Assembly (NCBI GenBank): GCA_014825775.1
Contig: MVAQ01000175.1
Location: 1 to 45,835, forward strand
Source: Krasilnikovozyma curviuscula
Lineage: Eukaryota; Basidiomycota; Tremellomycetes; Cystofilobasidiales; Mrakiaceae
DNA length: 45,835 nt
Direction of reading: 5' to 3'
This document shows, piece after piece, positions 14,085-23,574 of this stretch; within the stretch, counting starts at the first letter, position 1, and each line of letters opens with the position of its first letter. Position numbers and translations under genes: made by a program. The notes beneath the pieces are model-generated. The model did not search any database, had not been told where the DNA came from, and was given only the letters and a program-made list of their open reading frames with translations.

Positions 14085-14760
14085 CTAGTCTTCCGGATCC
14101 GTTTCCAAGTTGATCTGTTTTCCAAACTTGGAGTATCTGTCAAATAGAAGGAGGGCGTTTCAGTTGACGGCACTTACTGCCAGAGCGTGAAAAAAAGACG
14201 ATCCACTCACAGCTGTATTTTCAATTCTCCCATTCCATCGACGCATTCTGCTTTCCTTGCACTCAGCTTCGAAATTCTTTCTTCCAAGTTCGCCTGATCC
14301 TTCTCCAGCATCTTCTGAGCCTGCTTCAATGGAAGGTGAAAGAACGCGTCTCCTAGTTTGTACAACACAGGCTCGTCCTCGTCCGCTAATTCAAGCTCCA
14401 TTGATAGATCCTCTAGTGATTCCTTCTCCTCCTGATATCCAAAGGAGGTTCAAGCAATCAGTGTTTAAGTGGTTGTCCGACAGCAACGAGGTGCGACGTA
14501 CCAGTCGGGCTTTGAGATCATCCTCAATATCAGCCAGACGAGTATTAAGCTTTGAGAACGAGTTGATCCTCGACTGATCGTCTAAGGGAATAACATTAGC
14601 ATATAATTGAAGGCCCCTCCGAGACCGAGCTTACCCCAAGTCACCTCGATACCGTCGCCCTCCTCCTCATCCTCGTTCAGCTGGTAGAATTAGAAACTTG
14701 AGTCAGTTCAAAGTTGAAAGACGGATATAGAGCAGTACGACTGACCATTCTAGGTGGCAT
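14085..14760 (-). CDS. PFD4: Prefoldin subunit 4
   Basis: Beta-type subunit of the cytosolic prefoldin hexamer, which hands nascent actin and tubulin to the chaperonin. Five exons, in transcript order: 14760-14746, 14680-14635, 14581-14502, 14431-14211, 14136-14085. They give 137 aa, close to the roughly 130 aa usual for this subunit. The sequence runs from an acidic N-terminus (LNEDEEEGDGIEVTW) through the first helix (DDQSRINSFSKLNTRL), the two-hairpin centre (MELELADEDEPVLYKLGD) and the second helix, to the conserved end (LYSKFGKQINLETDPED). The first coding exon is only 15 nt. It is convergent with the NUM1-like gene; the stop codons are about 295 bp apart. Its start is 252 bp from the divergent transcription factor. 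Confidence 0.92.
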
Positions 14761-15012
14761 ATTGAACAGGTTTCAGATATGAGAAATGGTGGTTTGAAGG
14801 TGCCAGGCAAACAATTTGCGTCTCGTAGTAATCCGACTTCAGGTTGGCTTCGGACTCTCAAAAAAGGTCTTCATGAATTGGGAATTTAACCAAGTAAGTG
14901 TTATTTGATTGATGAGTTGGTAATTTTGCCCTGTGCCAACTGCAGACCCAATTGCCTTCCAGTGGCAGACGCATCGGCGACGGCAGGCAGCAGCAGCAGC
15001 AGCAGCAGTGGA

Positions 15013-17488
15013 ATGAGGAGGGCTGGATCACTAGTTGAGGAGCCACTTAAGAAGAAGAAGAGGGTTGATGGAGATAGTGAAAAATCAAAGCTAGGGCAGA
15101 GCTGGTAAGTCTGAGATCACTGCACACCTGTAAGAATTGGCTACTAACTTCTGTTGGGCTCCAACAGCGATGCTTGCAGACTTCGAAAGTAAGTCCTTCT
15201 GTGTTGTCATATACACTTCTCCTAGATGCCAAATGAAGCTGGTCCCTTTCCCATCGATAGAGTCAAATGTGACCGACGACGTGTGATACCTTCAGGAAAC
15301 GAGCCATTGACTTTTCCTGTAGGCAGCCTCGATCGATGTCAGCACTGTATAGGGATCGGACGGTCCTGTGAGTATGCTTACACCCCCAGAAAGCGCGGTC
15401 CTCCAGCGATGTTCTCCCGGTGCGTACGGCGTTCAACTTGTCCTTGACTGATGGTAGTCTGACAGCGATTAGTGCTCCGAACAGTCGTCTGGAAGAAGCC
15501 AAAATCCAGAGGGAGTTACAAAACTCAACATCTTCCGTCAGCGCTGGTCAACATCCCAGCATTTTCCCCTCCAACATCCGAAGCTCTGTGCATGGACCAC
15601 CATCGTCACCAACTGAAGCGTGCACAGCCGACTTAGCCGACTTGGCAGACTTAGCTGCTTTACAGGTGACGGCTGGACCAGTAACTCTGAACTCTCAACC
15701 TCGACGGTCTTATAAGGTTGAAGACGTTCTGCCGAGAGAGCAAGCGCTGTATCTGTTGTCGCTGTTCTTCGACTTCCTTTGGCCCATCACTCCCATCCTA
15801 CACCGACCATTATTCCTTGCTGACTTTGAAGCCGGTCGTGACTCTCGCGATCCTCTCTTCTTTGCTCTTATAATGTCCACGCTGGCCGCAACTCTCGTTC
15901 AGAGTTTGTAGTTTCCCTTCTCATATGGTTTTCTGGACGGTAAAACTAACTAGATTAAACTAGTTCCGACTGCCTACGCCAAAATGGACAGGATCGAGCT
16001 AAACCAACTAGCGGAAGCGTGCTATCGAGCTTGCAGAGATGTGACCCAAGGACCGCAATCTGTAGAGGTCTCCCTTGTCATCATTAATTACTTCAACTCT
16101 GGCTTCGGACTCATTATGGGAGATAATTCTCTCAATTACACTGGATTCGGTACTGCAGTCTACCTTGTCCAGGTCTTAAGGTTACATGATGAAGCCTCCT
16201 ACATCAAACTTGATCCCATCGAAAGTCAGATACGGAGAAGAGTGTTTTGGCTTCTTTACGTTGCTGACAAAGCTCGTGAGTTACGTATTTTCTTACTGGA
16301 TAGTAAAATTTTGTTGAGGTGACATTTGTTCTTGAAGGGAGCATACGCATGGGTACTCCATTGGTTCTCCGAATTGAGGATATCACAGTATCATTTCCAG
16401 CAGAGATCGATGATTCCTACATCACAGCGACAGGCATTGTGCCTGATCCGCTCAATCGAACTTCTCTTCTTGCTGGCTTCAATATTACTGTCAGGCAGTT
16501 TTCAAAGGTAGAACAGATATTGGGCCTTCGACGAGCGTTGACGAGGTCTCCACCTGGCGGTATGCCCTGTTCAAACGTTCGACCTCTCCCTGACCATTGT
16601 CCATTGATACCTTGGTATTCTGTCAGCAGGACTTGACATTTTACTCGGGAAGCTCTCAGAGGTTAACGTCCTATATTCTCAGATGATGGACGTGATCCAC
16701 GACGTACCCGCTGCGTTTCAGATACAGGACGAACAAAATCAGACGGAGAACTTGTGAGTGACAGTTGCTGTCTACAAGCTCCTCTCCATTTCTTACCCCA
16801 ATCCGGAATTGGCAGATTCGAGGATGACTGGGCTTCAGCTGCTAAAAACTCTCTGGAGTCGATGTTCCAAGACCCGACTGCAGTCCGCGAAGAAGCTAAG
16901 GACTCCTTTTCAGTGCTTAAAGCCAACATCTTCGTCACTCAAGTCCAGCTGAGGTTTGTTTTACTACAGTATCGAGATGAGTGAGTTCCTTCCGTATTGC
17001 TAACCGAGGACGACCTTGTTCTGACTTTCTTTCGACAGCCTCTTGCAGCTTTGTAGTGAGCGCGGCCCAGCGGCGAGGTTAGCAGGTGATGCCGTCGTTG
17101 GAGAGGCCGATAGTCGTGAACGCATTACGACCGATCTTTTGAGTATACTTCAGAGCATTCCCATCCAGTAAGCTCTGAGCTTCATCGCTGCCATTCCTGA
17201 TGTTGATCTGAACGCCTGCTCTCCTCTCCTAGAACTGTAGCTGTGAATGGGCCGTCTATCGTGCATAAGTGAGTCAGCGGAGTCTCGAATTGGACGGGTT
17301 TTACTTTTTATTTTCCTTCTTGTTCTGACTCGGAGAATATTCCCAGAATCCGCTTGATTGCGTCAAGCTTATTGGACGCTCCTTTCCAACAAGGCGAAGG
17401 CTCTGGCGCTGCCGCCCATTCGGCAACTCTGCTGTACGAATTCCTTACGATACTGTCTGAAATTGAGAAACACTACATTATGCAGTAG
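15013..17488 (+). CDS. Zn2Cys6 fungal-specific transcription factor
   Basis: Nuclear DNA-binding regulator. Eleven exons give 615 aa: 15013-15104, 15168-15188, 15261-15419, 15458-15903, 15964-16275, 16338-16559, 16630-16753, 16816-16980, 17039-17167, 17233-17268, 17347-17488. A basic NLS-like KKKKRV at residues 13-18 precedes a Zn2Cys6 cluster starting at C31 (CDACRLRKVKC, later CQHCIGIGRSC). The spacing is C-x2-C-x6-C-x22-C-x2-C-x6-C; the 22-residue central loop is long. KRGPP follows, as in several sugar-regulator families. A fungal_trans domain occupies about 145-400 (FFDFLWPITPILHRPLF; later RRRVFWLLYVADKARSIR). The ATG at 15013 was chosen because upstream in-frame sequence has only a TTG. 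The third intron would be just 38 nt. Its tail is convergent with the GH5 gene; the target is unknown. Confidence 0.85.
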
Positions 17489-17610
17489 CCTAACTACGAT
17501 AATTTGTTTTTGCATGCATTTGCTGGCAAGTTGTGCCATCATCGTCTTTTGTTGCATCGGTGTCAGGCTACCACACAATTTCATAACCCAAAAATTAGCG
17601 CTTGAAGAAT

Positions 17611-19981
17611 TTATTTTCTGTTTGCATCGGCGCTCAGAAGAGTGTTCAGTTGCTCTCTTTGGTCGCAGTTTTCTGTGAGTGCAACAAGCAAACGCTGAGC
17701 ATGGAACACAGGATACAGTTACACAGGCAAGCGAGGAGACTCACTCAATGCAAAGCTTTCGGCAAGTTTGTCCAGATCCTCAAAGGACTTGCCACGGAAG
17801 TACTCGGCGTATTCAAGCACCATCTCCTCCTGTTTAACATCAGCGATAGAACAGTTGGTTTGCGACTCTGAACTCAGATCGAAGAAAACTAAATAGTTAC
17901 ATACAGAGAGTACAGTATTCCTTATTCCTCGTCCAACATGTCTATCCACTTTCCAATGCTTTGGGTATCTGTTCTTCAGGTTAGGGATGTTTTCAATCAA
18001 AAATTCTTTAACGGGTTTGAAAACAGATTCTACAGTATTGTAATCGGCTAGCAGTTAAAGTGGAACTCAGTTGTTGTTCAGAGAGAGAGAGAATGAGCAT
18101 GGTGCTTACCTCCCCACTGATCAGCGCAAACTCGCTCTTTCTTCTCGAGGAAAGGTTTGAGCAGTTTGATGTAAGGAGTGTCTGGATGAACAGTCACTAA
18201 TCCTTGGAAACCAATATCCTATAGAATTCATCAAAAAAGTTATAACCGAGACAACCTCAAATGACAGATGATAGTAGGCGAACTTACCTTATAGGTCCAG
18301 ATGGACCAACTGGTGTTACATTCGCGATACAAATCTAACTGAGCCTGAAGCATGTTGTACCTAGCATCGTTGACTTGTTCCCAGTTCGGACCATCACCCG
18401 GGCCTTCAAACACAGGGCCGAACTCTCCATCTGAAGAACAGCAGAAGCGATCAGTACAAAGTCGCGAGGCATTTGATGTCAAGCCATCTGGCACTTACTC
18501 CAAATTGGTCTTCCGATCTTCCTGCTGAACTCTGCTTTTCGGTCAAATGATGCTTTCAGGATAGCCTTATGCTCATCAGAGCCCTGTGAATCCACGCAAT
18601 CCAGAGTCAACTAGCTCGCACTAAGCTGGACAAAGAGCGCACAGAGAGAAACTTTACGTTGAAGTGGCCAAATGGCGGATTAGCGAAACCGAACGAGTGG
18701 TAGTCATGAACAGCGTATACTGTTTGAGGTAGGGTCTTTGTAAAGTAAGTAAAATCGCTACCGTAGGAGCTGCCGCTCGTAAAGAAAAGCCGTCACCACC
18801 TGTCAGCTCGCATTTGCCACTAATTGATACTCACTTGCCATCCAAGAACAGCAGATGATTGCTGTCTATCGCTCTAATCGCTTGCTCAACCCTCTTGTAG
18901 AAGTCCTGCAGACGAACCTGCTTGGGATCGGCAGGCTCGTTGGCAGGATTATATCCTCCCACCCACGGATTGTCGACGTAGTGCGCCGCGAGTTGTTCCC
19001 AAAGCCACACCGCACGGTCTTGGAAGTCCTTGTGTTCCCAGAAGAGGGCAAGGTGGATACCAGAGTCAGAGTGCCAAGCTTGGTTATGTCCGCCGGGAAG
19101 CGCGTGCAAGTCGATAATGGCGTAGATTTTGTATTTAGCGCACTGTAAAGCAAGAGTCATCAGCCCTTACTAGCAATTTGTTGGGATGCTAAGTTTGCGA
19201 AACTTGAACTGACAAGATCGATGACTCTATCAAGGTGTTTGAAACCATCTCTCTTGAGAACCCTTGGATTCATGTCGTCTTCGAAATGGCGGTAGTTGAT
19301 CTAACAGCAAGAAGTGAACGTAAGTTTACTGCATAGACCCTTTCAAAGGGAAGGCTTTACTGGAATTCTCAAGCAATTAAATCCAAGCTCAGCGTAGAGC
19401 TTAGCGTCATCTTCGTTGAAGAAGTTCTCCAGCAGCTGTGTGTGCGGAGCCCGTTAGTAAATCCTCGGCGCTGCAGCAAGCAACTTGCAGAACTATAAGC
19501 TTGCCTTGTCAAAGAAGTAGCTAGACTTCTCTTCACCCAAAACATCCTTCATAGCTGCTCTTAGCTGGTCTGTTGAAGGCAGCAGTGCCGCAAAATAAAG
19601 CAGATGAAGAGGATGAGCTCGTGAGAGTAACGAAATGGACTTCACCCAACCAAGTGCTCACATTCATGTCCCGTATACCCTGTGATGAAGTTTTCCATAT
19701 TCACTAATGAGAAGGGAGAAGATAGATCATATTTCGAAGCGAAACTTTCAGAGCGCAGTGACCGTTACTCACTCCACCCTCCCAAACCACAACCTGATAT
19801 GTTCCCGATAAACAGGCAACCCAAAACTCATACAATTTATTATCACACTCTTTTATAGCCAAAATCCGCACCTCTGGCGATGGCCACGGTTGGGAATAGA
19901 CAGACCTTTAAGGATGATTGGCGACCCATTGGCCATGAGATCGCTACCGTGGAGGGAAAGGAAATTCTTTCCAGTCGACAT
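17611..19981 (-). CDS. Glycoside hydrolase family 5 enzyme, no signal peptide
   Basis: Retaining beta-glycosidase of the GH5 (cellulase/exo-glucanase) superfamily; substrate uncertain. Fourteen exons in transcript order give 470 aa: 19981-19906, 19793-19773, 19703-19662, 19569-19505, 19435-19361, 19300-19214, 19142-18835, 18769-18658, 18583-18499, 18430-18288, 18218-18110, 18047-17905, 17829-17745, 17672-17611. Conserved landmarks are GLGGWMNMENFITGY near the N-terminus, INYRHFEDDMNPRVLK, IIDLHALPGGHNQAWH, the acid/base Glu in YNPANEPADP (about E191) and the nucleophile Glu in WNGEFGP (about E293). The N-terminus (MSTGKNFLSLHG) is not a secretion signal, so the enzyme is probably cytoplasmic and could act on glycolipids or imported glycosides. 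The intron after exon 4 has a GC donor (AAG/GCAAGC). A regulatory link to the adjacent transcription factor and permease is possible. Confidence 0.9.
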
Positions 19982-20389
19982 ACTGAAGTCAAGAGACGAG
20001 AGAAAGTGGTATGTAGAGGAGACTTGAGGAAAAGGAAGCTGGCTCGCTCTACTCGAAGGTCGGACGGTGTAACAGGACGGCGAAACTAAAACCTAGACAT
20101 CCACTTATCGCATCAGATCACATCACAAGATCTCAACTTGAGAACAATTGACCGAACGACGGTGTGATTTCTATATGCAGAGGGCACTTGCGGGGAAGGT
20201 CTCATTTTCACGCAACGAAACGAACGCGTAAGAGATGATGCTCAGTCATTCGTCCTCTGCCCCGTTAAAGAAAGCGTACATCTAATCTAAATCAAGACTA
20301 AGATAAAGTCACCGAGTCTTAGATATCTTAACGTGAACCATCCACCACTTCTCTTCTCTTCCAAATTCTTCAATGTCAAATCCCGTCCC
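19982..20389. other. Intergenic region: GH5 promoter and MFS 3' end
   Basis: Sequence between the GH5 start codon and the MFS stop codon, both on the minus strand. No open frame, repeat or RNA gene was recognised. It should hold the GH5 promoter. Confidence 0.5.
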
Positions 20390-22883
20390 TCATTTTCCGA
20401 TGCTGAACTCATCTATCTCATACGAAGACACCTTACCCGTAGCTTTCTCATCTTCATTTCTCTTCTTCGCAACAATTCTGGTCTCCTTTTCGAGCTCATA
20501 AGAGTAGTACCAAGTGAAGAGAACGGCCAGAAGGGAGAGGAAAATGATGACGATGCAGATCACGAACGGGATCGTGTAATGAGGAGCATACCTAGGACCA
20601 ACCCAAGCATTAGAACATATAAGCAGAGATGAATGGGACAAAAAATCAGACTGACTTGGCTCTGAAGATCTGACCACTGAACGCTCCTGGTATCTGCCCG
20701 ACACAGTTCTGGAACGCCAACGAAAAGGCGGCGTGGGTGGCGCCTTTGACAGATTGAGCTCTCCAAGGATTTGAGATTGCAGCCCATATTCTGGAAATGA
20801 ATGAATCAGGGCGAAGAGAGTCAGTAAGCGATAACGTCGAGAAACCTCAATGGTCACTCACGTTGATGCACCAGTTGCGATGATGATCAAAGCGTACAGT
20901 GCTGGCTGTTAGCACCAGAGAGTACAGTATCAGCAATTATTAGTTGAATACATATGAGAATTACAGACCTTATTAGTGACGACGGTCAATCCAATGAAGG
21001 CGCCAAGAGTGATAACTTTAGAGATGATGGCGTAAATTGGTCTTGGGACACTGTAGGTCCTGTCGGAGAGCCAAGCGAAGTAAATGGTAAAGATTATACT
21101 GACACATGCCGGCGGTAAATTCACTATAAATGACATGAGAGCTGGTCAGCCCATTTTCCTTCGTCAATTGTGGAAAGGGAGCTGAGAGAACGCACGCAGC
21201 TGGCTCGATTGAGTAGTAGTAAATCCAAATGAGGCAATCTGGGCGACATGAAGGAGCGTGTGAGTCAAACCATACCCACCTCTATGGTGTCCGATTACTC
21301 ACGATCGTTGGCAGCCAGAAACTCAACCCCGTAGCACCCAAGTTACTGAAAAAGATGATACCCGTGAAGCCATACAACAGCGGGCTTTTGAGTTCTTGCT
21401 TGATAGCGGCCCAGTCGAAGGCCTTGTCGGAGGCACGAGCTGCGTTTGGTGGGAGACGCGCTATGACAAAAGCGCGTTCGTCGGGGGAGAGAAACTTGGC
21501 TGTATCTGGGACTGTTATCAAGAAGGGACATGCAAGTGAGCGAGTGGGAGGAGAAGACAGAGAGGAAAGTGCTTACAGTCTGGAAGCAAGAAGTATATCA
21601 AGACCGCGAGAACGAAGCCGATGAGGCCCTCAATCAAGAAAAGCCACCTCCATGCTGCTAGTCCACCTCTTCCGTCAATATATTCGAGACCCTAGAGATG
21701 AACCAGAAACATCATGATGAGATATTTTGGTAGAAAGCACAGATTGCCGTACTCACATAGGCCAGGAGGGCAGTCAGAATACCGGAGAAACTTCCTAGCA
21801 TTCCTAGAACGGCCATGCGGACACTCATTTCGTCAGGACTTCAAATATTGAGAAACAGAGCCTGTCAGATCAAGCTTGAGAGAGACGAAGGTGAATCAGG
21901 ACCGACCGATACCAGTAGGTGATTTGGACCAGGATACCTCTTCACGAAGCACAAATTTCAATAGGAGATTCTTTTAGTAACTTGGAACTGTAAGAAACGC
22001 TGTGAGAGGAATAAATTGCGCTCACGGATCTGTGACAAGGAAGCGCAGCGTGAGTTACGGCGTCTCTGTCATGCAGAGCATCATCGTCCAAAGACTTCTC
22101 AAACTCACATAAACCAGCTTCAAATAAGCCAACAAAAAATCTACACGCATACAGCCCTTCTTTATTCTTGACAGCGGCAGCACAGATGGTAGCGACGCTC
22201 CATAGAGTCATGATACGGACAAAGTGTAGCCTTGGGGTGACACGCTTGATGAGGAGGTTGGAAGGGATCTCGAATAAGAAGAACGGGATCTGTGTTCAAG
22301 AGGATGAGGAGACTAATGAGTTTATGAACTCGGCTCGGAGTAGAGGGAGTGGACAAACCGTGAAGATGGTTCCAAGGTTAGACCACTGGTCCTTGGTCAT
22401 GTGGAGTTGGGTGTAGACATTGGTTGGTTTACCGACTGCAATGACAGGGACATAACTAACGTTCTATATGGTTCAAACCAACGTATTCCCATGAGCTTCC
22501 AATGTATCAGCAGACAACAGCATCAAGATAAGAAAGGCTTACGTTTCCATCCAGGTTCTTCACCAAGTAAGCCAAGATGAGTAACGGGAGCAACCACAAG
22601 TCGATCTGAAAAAGCAATATCAAATAAAATGTAATGGTTAGCGACCTTGAGGCGGGGCTGCAGAGTATTTCTCATCTGGCTGGTGTAACAAACTTACTTT
22701 TCTCAGGATCTTCTTTTCGTACTCGACGGTAAATGACTGCCTGATGGCGCTGTATTCTGCTGAAACGGCGCTTGTCTCGAGGTGAGAAGATTTCTCCAAG
22801 TCCTTCGAGTCGCTGTCGTTGCCGTCGTGGACGGGGGTCACTGTGCCGCTGTGGGAAGTCAGCTCGTGCAGATTGGAAGCCAT
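20390..22883 (-). CDS. MFS permease, anion:cation symporter (Dal5/allantoate-like) family
   Basis: Plasma-membrane proton symporter type with about 12 TM segments; members carry allantoate, nicotinate, pantothenate and other organic anions. Substrate unknown. Fifteen exons in transcript order give 518 aa: 22883-22698, 22605-22543, 22463-22359, 22289-22109, 22029-22026, 21939-21907, 21838-21757, 21691-21577, 21511-21303, 21238-21196, 21123-20969, 20905-20862, 20790-20656, 20591-20390 (the fifth is a 4-nt microexon). After a hydrophilic N-terminus come IDLWLLPLLILAYLVKNLDG (TM1), IPFFLFEIPSNLLIKR, the signature FFVGLFEAGLYPGILVQ and ITYWYRPDEMSVRMAVLG, then RWLFLIEGLIGFVLAV before the central loop. 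The second half ends in a charged cytoplasmic tail. The ATG at 22883 is the first in frame; upstream is only a TTG. Confidence 0.88.
22026..22029 (-). other. Predicted 4-nt microexon in the MFS gene
   Basis: Minus-strand ATCC is flanked by an acceptor (GTCACAG at 22036-22030) and a GTGAGC donor (22025 downward). Joining it restores the family-typical [FY]-P-G after GLFEAGL. The flanking introns are 79 nt (22030-22108) and 86 nt (21940-22025). The downstream intron has a TACTAA-like branch point. If it is skipped and the next acceptor shifts by two bases, the frame is kept but YPG becomes a single Cys. Confidence 0.6.
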
Positions 22884-23574
22884 AAGTTGTGATTTCAGCA
22901 AGAACGTTCAGGGCGTCTGATTGACGAAGGGAGAGACTGAGTCAACGTCGTGTTGCTGCTTTATATGATCCGCAAGTCTACCGCATATGAAGCCGCGGTC
23001 TCTACATTTTTCTCCGTCGCATTCAGCAGAATTCGTCTTTTGGGTCGTCGATGGAGCAATCATGAGCAATTTCCAGCGTGATAAGATTGCGCTTTGGGGG
23101 CCCATCCCGCAATCGCGGCGAATCCGCACGGGAAAACTTGAAAAGAAAAAAACGAAAAAACGCCGGCTAACAGAGTAACAAAGAGTCACCCATAGGTGTG
23201 ATTGGGACTACAAGTTGAGCGCTTCGTGTGCCTATTGTGACTCTGACTCAAAGGCAATCATGTTAGTCATACAAAAAAATCTTTTTGTTTACTTTTCCAT
23301 GTTTTTATGTCTCTTGGGCAGATAGTTTACCATTTGGCAGCTCTGGAACCCCACTATGAGCACTCAAGACTCTTTCAGAGTACCAGCAGTTGAATCAAAT
23401 GGTTGACAGGACCTACTCCTCCCAACTGGAGCCTCTTTCCCCATTAGAGCGAGCGACTGGCTCCAGACGCACAGAATTCCAGCGCGAAATGATTTTATCG
23501 AAGCGAGACTGTTTTTCCTCGACTTCCAACAACCATTTCTTCAAGTTTTCGCGAGGTTTCAGCAGGGGAGCAAC
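22884..23574. promoter_or_regulatory. Shared divergent promoter region of MFS permease and BUB1
   Basis: The MFS gene starts leftward at 22883 and BUB1 rightward at 23575. CGCGAAA at 23483-23489 and its inverse TTTCGCG at 23547-23553 lie 92 and 28 bp before the BUB1 ATG. They match the E2F/SBF/MBF-type G1/S word. A single GATAAG lies at 23080-23085, which would suit a nitrogen-regulated permease but is weak on its own. A-rich and T-rich runs are scattered through the region. Function is inferred from motif and position only. Confidence 0.4.

Noticed and set aside
14905..15012. N-terminal extension of the Zn2Cys6 factor with a Ser run
   Set aside because: In frame but begins with TTG. An upstream ATG exon at 14873 with a GTAAGT donor reaches only frames with early stops. 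The ATG at 15013 is the simplest start.
19850..19859. TATAAAA-like box (minus strand) before a possible GH5 start
   Set aside because: The ATG next to it leads to a frame that does not join the conserved exons. The true first exon lies upstream (19981-19906), placing this sequence inside the first intron.
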